64,000 bases of DNA, taken from positions 71,514-135,513 of the forward strand of contig JBLNCE010000085.1 of assembly GCA_050260415.1 (NCBI GenBank), read 5' to 3'. This DNA is from JBLNCE01 sp050260415. GTDB lineage: Bacteria; Bacillota; UBA4882; JAAYXC01. The position numbers and the translations under genes are program-made. Of this stretch, positions 16,925 to 25,636 are shown piece after piece (the stretch's first letter is position 1; each line of letters opens with the position of its first letter). The notes beneath the pieces are model-generated. The model had not been told where the DNA came from. It did no database searches and was given only the letters and a program-made list of their open reading frames with translations.

Positions 16925-17039
16925 ACAAAGTACTAAGTACTAAAAACTAAATAAGAGCGCTATATGCAACGTCTTTATTCGGAACCACATGTCCGGCGAT
17001 ATGGCGTTGAATCTTCGCCACGTGTACTTAGTACTTTGT
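16925..17039. repeat. 16-bp inverted repeat pair
   Basis: ACAAAGTACTAAGTAC at 16925-16940 is the exact reverse complement of 17024-17039, with 83 bases between. The arms are themselves made of AGTACT units. The stretch fills the gap between the CvpA and DUF421 genes and is more AT-rich than its surroundings. It could be a small non-coding repeat element or a long-range hairpin. Confidence 0.7.
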
Positions 17040-17085
17040 TTGTTCCCCCGCGGCCCGGCCAATAATATGCCGGGAGGTGCTGCTC

Positions 17086-17649
17086 GTGGCCCGGGCCTGG
17101 GCGGAAGTGTATGCTTATCTCGTGCGCCCGGTGGCGATCTACCTCGCGGCCCTGTCGCTGGTCAGGCTGATGGGCAAACGCGCCCTCGGCCAGCTTAGCC
17201 TCTTTGACCTCGTCGTGATGGCGGGGATAGGCGATATCATCGTGGTCGTCGGTTTGGAGCGCAAGGTGCCGATCGTGGACGGACTTGTCGTATTGGGAAT
17301 CCTGGCCGGTTTGGAGATACTTCTCTCCCTGATGACTTTTCGCTGGCGGTGGTTCGCGCGCTTGATCGAGGGCCAGCCCACGATCCTCGTGCGCGACGGC
17401 CGTCTCGAAAAGGGAAATATGCTCCGGGAGCATATCAGTCTCCGGGATCTGCGACAGGAACTCAGGAAGCAGGGCATCGACGACCCACATCAAGCCAAGG
17501 AGGTTGTCCTGGAGGCTTGCGGCAAGGTCAGCGTGATCCCGCGCGAGGAGACGCCGGCCGATACCGAACGGATCCTGGCGGAACTGTCGGCGCTCAGGCG
17601 GGACCTGACCGAACTGCGGGCCAAGCTGGACGAGCCGCGGCATACGTAG
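17086..17649 (+). CDS. DUF421 (YetF-like) membrane protein
   Basis: A 187-residue DUF421 protein. Three N-terminal helices include AYLVRPVAIYLAALSLVRLMGKRALGQLSLFDLVVMAGIGD, whose MGKR-x5-LSLFDLV motif is typical of the family, followed by a cytoplasmic domain with EGQPTILVRDGRLEKGNML and ISLRDLRQELRKQGI. The tail (LAELSALRRDLTELRAKL) is a short coiled coil. I start it at the GTG at 17086, 8 bases after GGGAGG, because the GTG at 17077 overlaps the ribosome site. In Bacillus such proteins are linked to the spore or forespore membrane (YrbG, YdfS), but function is not settled. Confidence 0.85.
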   Translation: MARAWAEVYAYLVRPVAIYLAALSLVRLMGKRALGQLSLFDLVVMAGIGDIIVVVGLERKVPIVDGLVVLGILAGLEILLSLMTFRWRWFARLIEGQPTILVRDGRLEKGNMLREHISLRDLRQELRKQGIDDPHQAKEVVLEACGKVSVIPREETPADTERILAELSALRRDLTELRAKLDEPRHT

Positions 17650-17675
17650 AAGCTGGACGGCCGGGAGGAAAAGGT

Positions 17676-18584
17676 GTGGGAGTCATCCTGGTCTTCGTGG
17701 ACGGTTTCGGTTTGGGTCGCGATGACCCGGAGACAAATCCGATGGCGCGCCCCGGTGTCCTGGAAAATCTCGAGCATTGGCTGGGTTGCAGGCTTCTAGC
17801 ACACAACTTCCCCAGGATAACGGCGCTTGGCGGCGGGGTGGCGGTGGACGCCACCCTGGGCATATCGGGACTCCCCCAGAGCGCGACGGGTCAGGTGACC
17901 TTGTTCACCGGGCGGAATGCGTCCGCACTCCTCGGCCGCCATCAGAACGGATTCCCCGGCGCAAGGCTGCAGCGGCTCCTGGCCAAGTACAGCATCTTTC
18001 GCCAAGTTCGCGCCTCCGGCCGCGAAGCCGCGTTTGCCAATGCATTCACGGCGGAGTATTTCGCGGCCGTTGCCACCGGCCGCTGGCGCTATTCGGCGAC
18101 CACCTTGGCCGCGCTCGCCGGGGGGGTGCGGCTCAGGTTCCTCGACGATCTCATGGCCGGCCGCGCTGTCTATCAAGATTTGACGCGCGAAGGCCTCAGG
18201 GAGCGAGGGTATGATGTCCCCCCGGCATCGCCGGAGGACTGCGGCCTCACTTTGGCGCGACTTGCCCGGGACTGCGCTTTTTGCCTGTTCGAGTATTTTC
18301 AGACCGACATCGCCGGCCATAGCCGCGATCCGGTCTTGCCCCCGTCACGTCTGCATCAGTTGGACCGTTTCCTCGGCAGCCTGCTGAGCGCCGTTGATCT
18401 TAGCCGGGATCTGGTCCTGGTGGCAAGCGATCACGGCAACATCGAGGATCTCTCGACGCGCTCCCATACCGCCAATCCTGTGCCGCTCCTGGCTTTCGGC
18501 CCGGGTCAACGCGCGTTCCTCGACGGTTTGGAGAGCATGGTGCAGATTACGCCGAGAATTATGGCCGCAATCGAAGCATCGTGA
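17676..18584 (+). CDS. Alkaline-phosphatase-superfamily metalloenzyme
   Basis: A 302-residue protein of the phosphoglycerate-mutase/alkaline-phosphatase fold. The N-terminus VGVILVFVDGFGLGRDDP carries the first metal-binding aspartate, GLPQSATGQVTLFTG holds the nucleophile-type Ser/Thr of the iPGM/phosphopentomutase branch (SATG), YFQTDIAGHSRD matches the D-x3-H metal site, and LVASDHGNIEDL holds the second D-H pair. It is smaller than true phosphoglycerate mutases (about 510) and phosphopentomutases (about 390), so the substrate is unclear. GTG at 17676 has GGAGG 7 bases upstream. It follows the DUF421 gene by 26 bases. Confidence 0.75.
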   Translation: MGVILVFVDGFGLGRDDPETNPMARPGVLENLEHWLGCRLLAHNFPRITALGGGVAVDATLGISGLPQSATGQVTLFTGRNASALLGRHQNGFPGARLQRLLAKYSIFRQVRASGREAAFANAFTAEYFAAVATGRWRYSATTLAALAGGVRLRFLDDLMAGRAVYQDLTREGLRERGYDVPPASPEDCGLTLARLARDCAFCLFEYFQTDIAGHSRDPVLPPSRLHQLDRFLGSLLSAVDLSRDLVLVASDHGNIEDLSTRSHTANPVPLLAFGPGQRAFLDGLESMVQITPRIMAAIEAS

Positions 18585-18656
18585 ACGGCCAGGGTATAGG
18601 AAGGATTTATCCAGCCCAGGATGCATTGCTGGGTGAAATTGGGAGGATACCATGCC

Positions 18657-21146
18657 GTGGAATTGGTAGCCCCGGCCGGAGAGTACGATTCTTTTCGCCT
18701 GGCGATAGCTCATGGCGCCGACGCTGTTTATCTCGGGGGGAAAGAGTTTAGCGCGCGGCAGAACGCGGCCAATTTTGACCAGGCCCAGCTCGAGGGAGCG
18801 ATACGCCTGGCGCATCTGCACCGGGTCCGTGTCTATGTGGCCATGAATACGCTCATCCGCGCGGAGGAAATGGAAGCCGCCCTGGCCCAGGCGCGGCTGG
18901 TACAAGCCATGGGTGCGGATGCGATCATCGTTCAGGACCTGGGCTTCTTGATCAGGCTGCGCGAGTCGCTGCCGTCCTTGCGCATCCACGCCAGCACGCA
19001 GATGACGGTGACCAATGCCCCCACGCTGCGGGTTCTGGCGAGGCTCGGCGTCGCGCGCGCCGTCTTGGCGCGCGAGGCCGGCGCGGATGAGATCAAGGCC
19101 ATGGCCGAAGCCGGCCCCGAGATCGAGGTCTTTGCCCACGGCGCGCTTTGCTACTGTTATTCGGGCCAGTGTCTGATGAGCAGCCTCATTGGCGGCCGCA
19201 GCGGCAACCGGGGGCGCTGCGCCCAGCCTTGTCGGATGGAGTATGGTTTGCGGGGACCGTCCGGCCCGGACCTGGGCGCGGAAGCGGGACGTTATCTTCT
19301 TTCGCCGCGCGATTTGTGCCTGCTGCCCCATCTGTCCGTCCTGCGGGCGGCCGGGGTCCACGCGCTCAAGATCGAGGGCCGGATGAAACGTCCCGAGTAC
19401 GTTGGCACCGTGGTCCGCGTTTACCGCCAAGCCCTCGATAGGCTGCGTTCCGCGCCGGAATCATTCGCGCCACGCCGGGATGAACTGCGCGATCTCGAGC
19501 AGATCTTCAACCGCGGCTTTACGCCGGGATTTTTCCTGGGGGATCAAGGTCTTGCCTACCAGAGCTGCCGGCGGCCAAACAACCGCGGTCTCCCGGTCGG
19601 CCGCGTGGTGGCCGTGGACCCGGCCCGCGGCACGCTCGACTTGGCCCTGTCCGAGCGCCTGCATATCGGCGATGGGATAGAATTCTGGGTGAGCACAGGC
19701 GGACGCGTGGGCATGACCGTCGCGCGGATGGAAGCCGGCGGCCGGCCGGCGGAGATCGGGGAGCGTGGCGAGACAGTTACGATACCTTGGCGGGAGAACG
19801 TCCGCCGTGGCGACCGGGTTTTTCGCACGAGCGACGCCGCTTTGCAGGCGCGTGCCTGGGCGCCTCTCACCGAAGGCGGGGGACCGCGGCTGCCATTTTG
19901 GGCGGAGATTCGATTCGAGCGCGGGCGGCCCGCCGAGCTAAAGCTCTTCGATGATGAGGGGCATCAAGCGGCGGCGGCGAGTGCGTCTCCCTGCCAACCC
20001 GCCAAAAACAGGCCCCTCGACGAGGCGATCGTCAGGGATCACATTGGCCGCACGGGGGGTACGTCTTGGCGGGCCGCGGAGATCGAAGTCAAGCTGCCGC
20101 CGGGGATCATGCTGCCGCTCTCAGAACTAAACCGGCTCAGGCGGACCGCTCTGGCCGCTCTGGAGGAAGCCCGTCTCCGCGCGTATGACTCACCCGGGGC
20201 CGGGACGGCGGCTGCGGCGCCCCCGGTGGCGCGCCCATCCGTCCAAGAATCGATCGGCGCCGGCCCGATCAGCGCCACCGTCGGGACGCCGGATGAAGCT
20301 TGGGCCGCCATGCGGGCGGGAGCGAACCGACTCTACCTGGCGTCCTGGCTCCACCCTTGGCCGTCCGGCGACCTCCGCCTCCTCATCGAGGCGGCAAAGA
20401 AATACCGGGCGCGCATCGTCCTCGCCTTGCCGCGGGTAACGCGGGAAAGGGACGTATCCTTCTGGGAGGGGGAAATGGCGCGCGCGCTCGCTCTGGGCGT
20501 GGATGGCCTGCGCGTGGGCGATCAGGGGCTGGCGGATCTGGCCGCGCCGGCCTGGCGGGGCCGCCTCTGCTACGACTTTTCCCTGAACGTCATGAACCCC
20601 TGGAGCTTGCGTCAGTTAGCCTTGACCGCCGCCGTCGTAACCCTCTCGCCGGAATTGAGCTTGCGTCAGATAAAAGAAACGGCCGCATGCTGCCCGGGTC
20701 GGTCCGAGGTGATCGCCCACGGACGGTTGGAGCTGATGCTTTCCGCGCATTGCCTTTTGGGCAGCGTTCTCGGCGGCAAGAACGAGGCCGGGCAGGCCTG
20801 CCGGCGGCCTTGCGCGCAAGGGGAGTTCGCGCTCCGCGATCGGATGGGGTTGTTCTTTCCGTTGGCGCCCGACCGCTTCTGCCAACTGCATGTGCAAAAC
20901 TGCATGGACCTCTCCGTGCTGCCGGAACTGGATAGAATCGCGCGCGTTGGCTGCGATCTCCGCCTTGAGTTGCATGGGCGCGGCCCGCGTTATGCGGCCG
21001 CGGTGGTGGGGGCATACCGCCGTGGCTTGCGCGCGCTGGCCGACAACGCCTGGACGCGCGCGCAAGGCGAAGAGGCGGAAGCTTCGTTGGCCGCATTCTC
21101 GCCGGCGGGGTTCACGCGGGGTCATTTCTTCCGCGGGGTGGAATAG
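18657..21146 (+). CDS. Long U32-family peptidase/RlhA-like protein with DUF3656
   Basis: An 829-residue protein. Residues 1-300 are a U32 domain: VELVAPAGEYDSFRLAIAHG, ADAVYLGGKEFSARQNA, then FAHGALCYCYSGQCLMSS with the conserved cysteines and RSGNRGRCAQPCR, and IEGRMKRPEYVGTVV. A middle DUF3656-like region follows (about 300-540), then a second degenerate U32-like half with CRRPCAQGEFALRDR near 730. Members of this family (RlhA, TrhP) hydroxylate RNA using prephenate and an Fe-S cluster, so 'peptidase' may be a misnomer. The GTG at 18657, 11 bases after GGGAGG, gives the usual MELVAPAG start; the frame opens earlier at 18621. Confidence 0.88.
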   Translation: MELVAPAGEYDSFRLAIAHGADAVYLGGKEFSARQNAANFDQAQLEGAIRLAHLHRVRVYVAMNTLIRAEEMEAALAQARLVQAMGADAIIVQDLGFLIRLRESLPSLRIHASTQMTVTNAPTLRVLARLGVARAVLAREAGADEIKAMAEAGPEIEVFAHGALCYCYSGQCLMSSLIGGRSGNRGRCAQPCRMEYGLRGPSGPDLGAEAGRYLLSPRDLCLLPHLSVLRAAGVHALKIEGRMKRPEYVGTVVRVYRQALDRLRSAPESFAPRRDELRDLEQIFNRGFTPGFFLGDQGLAYQSCRRPNNRGLPVGRVVAVDPARGTLDLALSERLHIGDGIEFWVSTGGRVGMTVARMEAGGRPAEIGERGETVTIPWRENVRRGDRVFRTSDAALQARAWAPLTEGGGPRLPFWAEIRFERGRPAELKLFDDEGHQAAAASASPCQPAKNRPLDEAIVRDHIGRTGGTSWRAAEIEVKLPPGIMLPLSELNRLRRTALAALEEARLRAYDSPGAGTAAAAPPVARPSVQESIGAGPISATVGTPDEAWAAMRAGANRLYLASWLHPWPSGDLRLLIEAAKKYRARIVLALPRVTRERDVSFWEGEMARALALGVDGLRVGDQGLADLAAPAWRGRLCYDFSLNVMNPWSLRQLALTAAVVTLSPELSLRQIKETAACCPGRSEVIAHGRLELMLSAHCLLGSVLGGKNEAGQACRRPCAQGEFALRDRMGLFFPLAPDRFCQLHVQNCMDLSVLPELDRIARVGCDLRLELHGRGPRYAAAVVGAYRRGLRALADNAWTRAQGEEAEASLAAFSPAGFTRGHFFRGVE

Positions 21147-21206
21147 TGCGGAAATAGATCCAGCGACCGGTTCGCTTGGCGACATGTCCGGAAAGCAATT
21201 ATCGCC

Positions 21207-21245
21207 GGGAAGCCCCTTCACGCCAGCAAGGGGCTTCCCCTTTTT
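21207..21245 (+). terminator. Terminator after the U32 gene
   Basis: A 12-bp perfect stem, GGGAAGCCCCTT (21207-21218)/AAGGGGCTTCCC (21228-21239), is followed by CTTTTT. It separates the housekeeping block from the catabolic island. Confidence 0.92.
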
Positions 21246-21418
21246 CCCTGCAGGAACCAGTTCGCCCCCGTGGAACGGCTCAAGCATGAATTATCGCTGA
21301 ATCCCGCCGTGCTAGCCCGGCACGTGCGGAGATACGCCTTGAAGCGATCGGGAAGTTGGCTCCGTTTTCCTTTTCGAAATTTCGATTAGAAGAAGGAGTT
21401 CACACCCCAATCGCGAAT

Positions 21419-21452
21419 TATAATCATGTTCGATATCCGGGACAATGTCCCG
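21419..21452 (+). promoter_or_regulatory. -10 box and palindromic operator candidate of the IclR regulator
   Basis: TATAAT at 21419-21424 is followed by the perfect palindrome CGGGAC-AAT-GTCCCG at 21438-21452 and a further half-site GTGGGAC at 21458. A regulator bound here would block its own transcription start, consistent with IclR autoregulation. The sequence does not prove which protein binds. The rest of the 327-base gap between U32 and IclR genes holds only the terminator. Confidence 0.55.
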
Positions 21453-21473
21453 AATAGTGGGACGTGAGCGAGA

Positions 21474-22232
21474 ATGGCGACCGAGTTGATCCAATCAGTC
21501 GAGAGGGCGGTCCGTATCTTGGACTTGATTGCGGAGAAGGGACCGATGAGCGTCTCCGGGGTGGCGCACTCCCTGGCCTTAAGCCGCAGCGTTGCCCACC
21601 GGTTCCTTTTGACGCTGGAGCAGGAAAGGTTCCTGGCGCGGAACCGCGATGGGAAGTCTTATCGCCTGGGGACGAAACTGTTTCAGTTGGGGCACATCGC
21701 CTTGGAGGGGATGGATCTCCGTGAAACCGCGCGGCCTTTCATCGAGCAACTCTGCGATAGGGCCTCCGAGACGGTACATCTTGGCGTGAGTACTGAAGAC
21801 GGCGTCATCTACATCGACAAGATCGAGCCGGATCAGACAATTCGCATGTTCTCCCAACTAGGCCGTTTGGCGCCCTCGCATTGTACCGGCATTGGCAAGG
21901 TTCTGATGGCGTATTGGCCCGCTGCCAAGGTCAATGCGTATATTGCTAGGGGGTTGCCCAGTTTTACCGTCCATACCATCACTGATGGGGAAACGCTGCG
22001 CGCCGAATTAAGCTCGATCGCCGAGCGTGGATGGTCGTTCGACAATGAAGAACACGAGAAGGGTATAAAATGCGTGGCCGCCCCTGTGCGCGATCACGAA
22101 GGAGAAGTGATTGCCGCGGTCAGTGTCGCCGCCTTGAGCATGAGAACCGACGACGACCGGCTCGATGAGATCCGCCGGTTGGTTTGCGCGACAGCTGCCT
22201 CCATCTCCGAACGGATGGGCTATAGAGCTTGA
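21474..22232 (+). CDS. IclR-family transcriptional regulator
   Basis: A 252-residue regulator. Residues 1-70 form the winged helix-turn-helix (IQSVERAVRILDLIAEKGPM, then VAHSLALSRSVAHRFLLTLE). The effector domain (80-250) has the family features ETVHLGVSTEDGVIYIDKIE, APSHCTGIGKVLMAYW, GWSFDNEEHEKGIKCVAAPV and VSVAALSMR. IclR proteins bind small organic acids or sugars and control nearby catabolic genes. It heads a same-strand cluster of aldolase, sulfatase, transporter and dehydrogenase genes, so it is the likely regulator of that block. Start: ATG at 21474; the ribosome site is weak (GTGAGCGAG). Confidence 0.93.
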   Translation: MATELIQSVERAVRILDLIAEKGPMSVSGVAHSLALSRSVAHRFLLTLEQERFLARNRDGKSYRLGTKLFQLGHIALEGMDLRETARPFIEQLCDRASETVHLGVSTEDGVIYIDKIEPDQTIRMFSQLGRLAPSHCTGIGKVLMAYWPAAKVNAYIARGLPSFTVHTITDGETLRAELSSIAERGWSFDNEEHEKGIKCVAAPVRDHEGEVIAAVSVAALSMRTDDDRLDEIRRLVCATAASISERMGYRA

Positions 22233-22280
22233 TCCGGGTTGAAGCTACTTCCCGACTCGCCGTGACAGGAGGCAAATCAA

Positions 22281-23084
22281 TTGCACAATAGGCGGTGTTC
22301 ACTGAGGCGGGCTTTGTCCGAAGGCAGGCTGCTTCTCGGTCCGTTTTGTAAACTAGCCACCCCTCAGAACATGGAGATCTTCGGCTATGCCGGGTTCGAT
22401 TTTGTGATTTTGGACTGTGAACACGGGCCTTTATCCGCCGAGACGGTTGAGAATCTCGTCAGGGCCGCGAAGGTTACCGGTCTCCACGCGCTGGTCAGAG
22501 TTCCCCACAATGAGCCGGCCTCGATCGACCGCATACTGGATGTCGGGGCCGCGGGTATCATCGTGCCGCGCATATCAACTGCCGAAGAAGCCCGGAAGCT
22601 GGCGTGCGCCGCGAGATACGCTCCGGACGGCGAAAGGGGCTTGTGCCGCTATGTGCGGGCGGCCAAGTATTCCAAGATGGACCGCTATCAATATCTCAAA
22701 GAGGCAAATCGGGACGTGCTTGTCATTGCCATGATCGAAAGCGCCGAGGGGTTTGGCAACCTGCCGGGAATTCTCGCGACGAAAGGTATCGATGCGATAT
22801 TCGTAGGGCCGTACGATCTATCCCAATCACTCGGCATTCCCGGTCAGGTCGACGCGCCTGAAGTTGAACATATGATGACCACCATCGTCAGCCAAGCTCA
22901 CCGTGCCGGCGTGGCTACGGCGACGTTCGTAGAATCCCCGGAAGGGGCAAAAAAATGGGCCGACGTGGGCGTCCAGATGATCTCGTACTCGACCGATGTC
23001 GGCATCATGCTGCAGGCCTCGATCGGTATCGTCCGGTCGGTACGTAGGATGCTCATGGACAAAGGATCCGTCGCCCGTATTTAA
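22281..23084 (+). CDS. HpcH/HpaI-family class II aldolase
   Basis: A 267-residue metal-dependent aldolase of the HpcH/HpaI/RhmA (2-keto-3-deoxy acid) family that cleaves 2-keto-3-deoxy sugar acids to pyruvate and an aldehyde. Visible marks: FVILDCEHGPLS (metal-loop glutamate and histidine region), LVRVPHNEPASIDRILDVGAAGIIVPR, ERGLCRYVRAAKY, and IAMIESAEGFGNLPGIL with the metal-binding E, then DAIFVGPYDLSQSLGIPGQ with the conserved D. The TTG start at 22281 is well supported by AGGAGG 8 bases before it. It is 49 bases after IclR. The carbon skeleton it cleaves is unknown. Confidence 0.88.
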   Translation: MHNRRCSLRRALSEGRLLLGPFCKLATPQNMEIFGYAGFDFVILDCEHGPLSAETVENLVRAAKVTGLHALVRVPHNEPASIDRILDVGAAGIIVPRISTAEEARKLACAARYAPDGERGLCRYVRAAKYSKMDRYQYLKEANRDVLVIAMIESAEGFGNLPGILATKGIDAIFVGPYDLSQSLGIPGQVDAPEVEHMMTTIVSQAHRAGVATATFVESPEGAKKWADVGVQMISYSTDVGIMLQASIGIVRSVRRMLMDKGSVARI

Positions 23085-23141
23085 GGCCCCCAGGCATGGC
23101 AAGGATTCGGAGACACCTTTCCAGGAAAGGAGCGTGTCCGG

Positions 23142-24620
23142 TTGGGAGCGCAGACGGATAACCGCCCAAATATCCTCCTTATTATGGCCGATCAGTGCAA
23201 TCCGCGTTTTATCGGCGCGCTTGGGAGCGATTTCGCAAAAACCCCGCACCTCGACGGTCTGGCGGAACGGGGTACCGTCCTGACGAATTTCTACTGCAAT
23301 TCCCCGCTGTGCGCTCCATCGCGCGCCTCCATGGTCACGGGACGGTTGGTCAGTAACCTCGGCGTTTATGACAACGGGGCGGAACTGCCGGCATCCGTTC
23401 CGACCATCATGCATCACCTGCGACGCGCCGGTTACGAAACCGTCCTCTCCGGCAAGATGCATTTCATTGGTCCCGATCAGTTGCACGGCTTTGCCCGGCG
23501 GCTCACCACCGATATCTATCCGGCGAGTTTTGCCTGGACGCCGGACTGGCGCGCCGGATTGGCACGAAAAGAGACGCCGCGGGGCATCGGGGATCCGGGC
23601 GTCGTACGGTGGAGCACCCAATTGTCCTATGACTCCGAAGTGCATGAACACGCCTTGAGCGCCATCAGGGAGTTTGGGCGTATGGATGCACCGGCCCCGT
23701 TCTTCCTCTGCGTGTCCTACACCCATCCCCATGACCCTTTTGCCATTACGCAGGAGTATTGGGACCGGTACCGCGAGGTGACCGTGCCGCCTCCGACCGT
23801 TCCCGGGCAAGACCCGGCTATGATCCACCCGTTCAATCGATGGATTCAGGCACGGCACGGGCTCAATCGGTTCCCTCCCTCGGAAGAGAGCATCCTCCTG
23901 GCGCGCCGGGCATACAGCGCGATGGTGAGCTATGTCGACGACTTGGTGGGTGGATTATTGGCCGAGCTGTCGAGATGGTCGTTGCTCGAACGTACCCTCG
24001 TCATCTTCACGAGTGACCATGGGGAGATGATGGGCGAGCATGGAATGTGGTATAAGCGTACGATCATGGAGGATGCCGTCAGGGTCCCGTTTATTTTGTC
24101 CTGGCCGGGTGTCTGGCATGGTGGACGGCGTCTCGATTCCACGGGGTCTTTGATCGATCTGTTTCCGACGCTGCTCGAGATCGCCGCGGTCCCGGAGGCC
24201 GAAGAGGCCGTCCATTCGGCCGATGGTACGAGTCTGACGGGTTTACTCTCGGGGTCATCGCCCGGCAAGGATGAGGCGGTCGTGGAGTACTGCGCGGAAG
24301 GCGTGCTGCATCCGGCAATTGCCATCCGTGCCGGCAGATACAAGTATGTTTTCGTGAAAGATAACCCCTGTCTCTTGTTTGACCTGGTAATGGACCCGCA
24401 CGAGCGGGACAATTTGGCGGACCGTCGGGAAAGCCATGGCATCCAAGCGATGTTGCACAACAAAGTAGACCGCAAATGGATCGACGGGTCACTCGAGAAG
24501 TCGATCCTTCATAGCCAGCGGCAGCGACATTGGGTACGCGAGGCCATGCGAAGCTCGCGCATATCTTGGGATTACCAACCCTTTGTCGATGCCTCGAAAC
24601 AGTATCGCCGGGATATCTGA
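23142..24620 (+). CDS. Cysteine-type sulfatase, cytoplasmic
   Basis: A 492-residue sulfatase. It hydrolyses sulfate esters using a formylglycine made from Cys57 in the CAPSR motif. The metal site starts at residues 10-18 (NILLIMADQ) and is completed by FTSDHGEMMGEHGMWYK near 290. The C-terminal part has RYKYVFVKDNPCLLFDL and HERDNLAD. There is no signal peptide before the first strand, so it should act in the cytoplasm on an imported sulfated compound. TTG start at 23142, with AAAGGAG about 10 bases upstream. It is placed between an aldolase and a DapA-family gene. Choline-sulfatase-like enzymes share the general layout, so the substrate remains open. No sulfatase-maturing enzyme is seen in the window. 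Confidence 0.88.
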   Translation: MGAQTDNRPNILLIMADQCNPRFIGALGSDFAKTPHLDGLAERGTVLTNFYCNSPLCAPSRASMVTGRLVSNLGVYDNGAELPASVPTIMHHLRRAGYETVLSGKMHFIGPDQLHGFARRLTTDIYPASFAWTPDWRAGLARKETPRGIGDPGVVRWSTQLSYDSEVHEHALSAIREFGRMDAPAPFFLCVSYTHPHDPFAITQEYWDRYREVTVPPPTVPGQDPAMIHPFNRWIQARHGLNRFPPSEESILLARRAYSAMVSYVDDLVGGLLAELSRWSLLERTLVIFTSDHGEMMGEHGMWYKRTIMEDAVRVPFILSWPGVWHGGRRLDSTGSLIDLFPTLLEIAAVPEAEEAVHSADGTSLTGLLSGSSPGKDEAVVEYCAEGVLHPAIAIRAGRYKYVFVKDNPCLLFDLVMDPHERDNLADRRESHGIQAMLHNKVDRKWIDGSLEKSILHSQRQRHWVREAMRSSRISWDYQPFVDASKQYRRDI

Positions 24621-24689
24621 ACCGGTGCATGGTGCTTTGGCGCTGATATTTCGCGGATCTCCAGACATATAGGAAAGGACGGAGGCAAG

Positions 24690-25604
24690 ATGTCATCTCC
24701 GCCGGGTTTCGCAGGGGTTTTCGCCCTACCGATCATGCCTTTTCTCGCTGACGGGGCCATCGATTGGGCGTCCTTCGACAATGAGATCGATTTTTGCCTG
24801 GCCGCCAAGGTTCATGGCCTCGGCATACCTCTGATGGCGGGCGAGTTCTACACGCTTTCGGACGCGGAGCGCTTCCAGGTGGCTGAGCGCACGGTACGCA
24901 CCGTGAGGGGCCGCTGTCCCGTTATAATCGGTGTCTCTGGCGCCAGCGCGCCAATCGCGGCCCAATTTGCCCGGCACGCCCGCGAAATCGGAGCCGACGG
25001 CATCATCGCCCTGCCGCCCTATGTCGTTCCCGACACAGCACCAGGGGTCCTGGCGTATTTTCGGCTCCTGGCGGAATCAGCGGCGGGCATCCCGATCGTC
25101 TACCAGAATCCTTCACCGCCGTTGGGTCCGGTGCTCTCTTCAGAGTCGATTCTGAACCTCGCGCGGGAGATTAGGTCGATTGAATATGTCAAAGAAGAAG
25201 CCCTTCCCTCCGGTCCAAGGATCAGTTATCTCGTGGACAAGGGACGGGGCCTCATCAAGGGCGTGTTTGGCGGCATGGGGGGCAAGTTTATCCTGAGCGA
25301 GCTTGCCAGGGGTTCATGCGGCATCATGCCCGCCTGCCACGTACCCGATGTACTTGTGCAGGTCTATGAACGATTCAAGGACGGCAACGTGGAGGGTGCG
25401 CGGGGGATCTATCACGACCTCTTGCCGCTCCTGATGTTGGATGGCTCGGGCATGTGGCTGCAGAACGCCAAATACGTCTTGGTCAAGCGGGGAGTCATCA
25501 AAACCGATGTTATGCGCGTTCCGAGTGGCACACGCCTTGACACTGTGGATGTAGGCGAGCTTGAACATGCTTTGGCCAAGGTTCAACCCTGGTTTCGCGC
25601 TTAA
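24690..25604 (+). CDS. DapA/NanA-family lyase or aldolase
   Basis: A 304-residue TIM-barrel protein of the dihydrodipicolinate synthase family. The Schiff-base lysine is K168 in IEYVKEEA; the catalytic tyrosine lies in PIVYQNPSP, and IIGVSGASAPIAAQFARHAREIGADGIIALPP is the usual G-x-S region. Members include KDG aldolase, N-acetylneuraminate lyase and 5-keto-4-deoxyglucarate dehydratase. Given its neighbours, cleavage or dehydration of a 2-keto-deoxy sugar acid is more likely than lysine synthesis. ATG at 24690 follows AGGAAAGGACGGAGG. It is 69 bases after the sulfatase gene and 32 before ridA. Confidence 0.87.
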   Translation: MSSPPGFAGVFALPIMPFLADGAIDWASFDNEIDFCLAAKVHGLGIPLMAGEFYTLSDAERFQVAERTVRTVRGRCPVIIGVSGASAPIAAQFARHAREIGADGIIALPPYVVPDTAPGVLAYFRLLAESAAGIPIVYQNPSPPLGPVLSSESILNLAREIRSIEYVKEEALPSGPRISYLVDKGRGLIKGVFGGMGGKFILSELARGSCGIMPACHVPDVLVQVYERFKDGNVEGARGIYHDLLPLLMLDGSGMWLQNAKYVLVKRGVIKTDVMRVPSGTRLDTVDVGELEHALAKVQPWFRA

Positions 25605-25636
25605 GCGCGACACAATAACTGCCGGAGGTCATCGAT

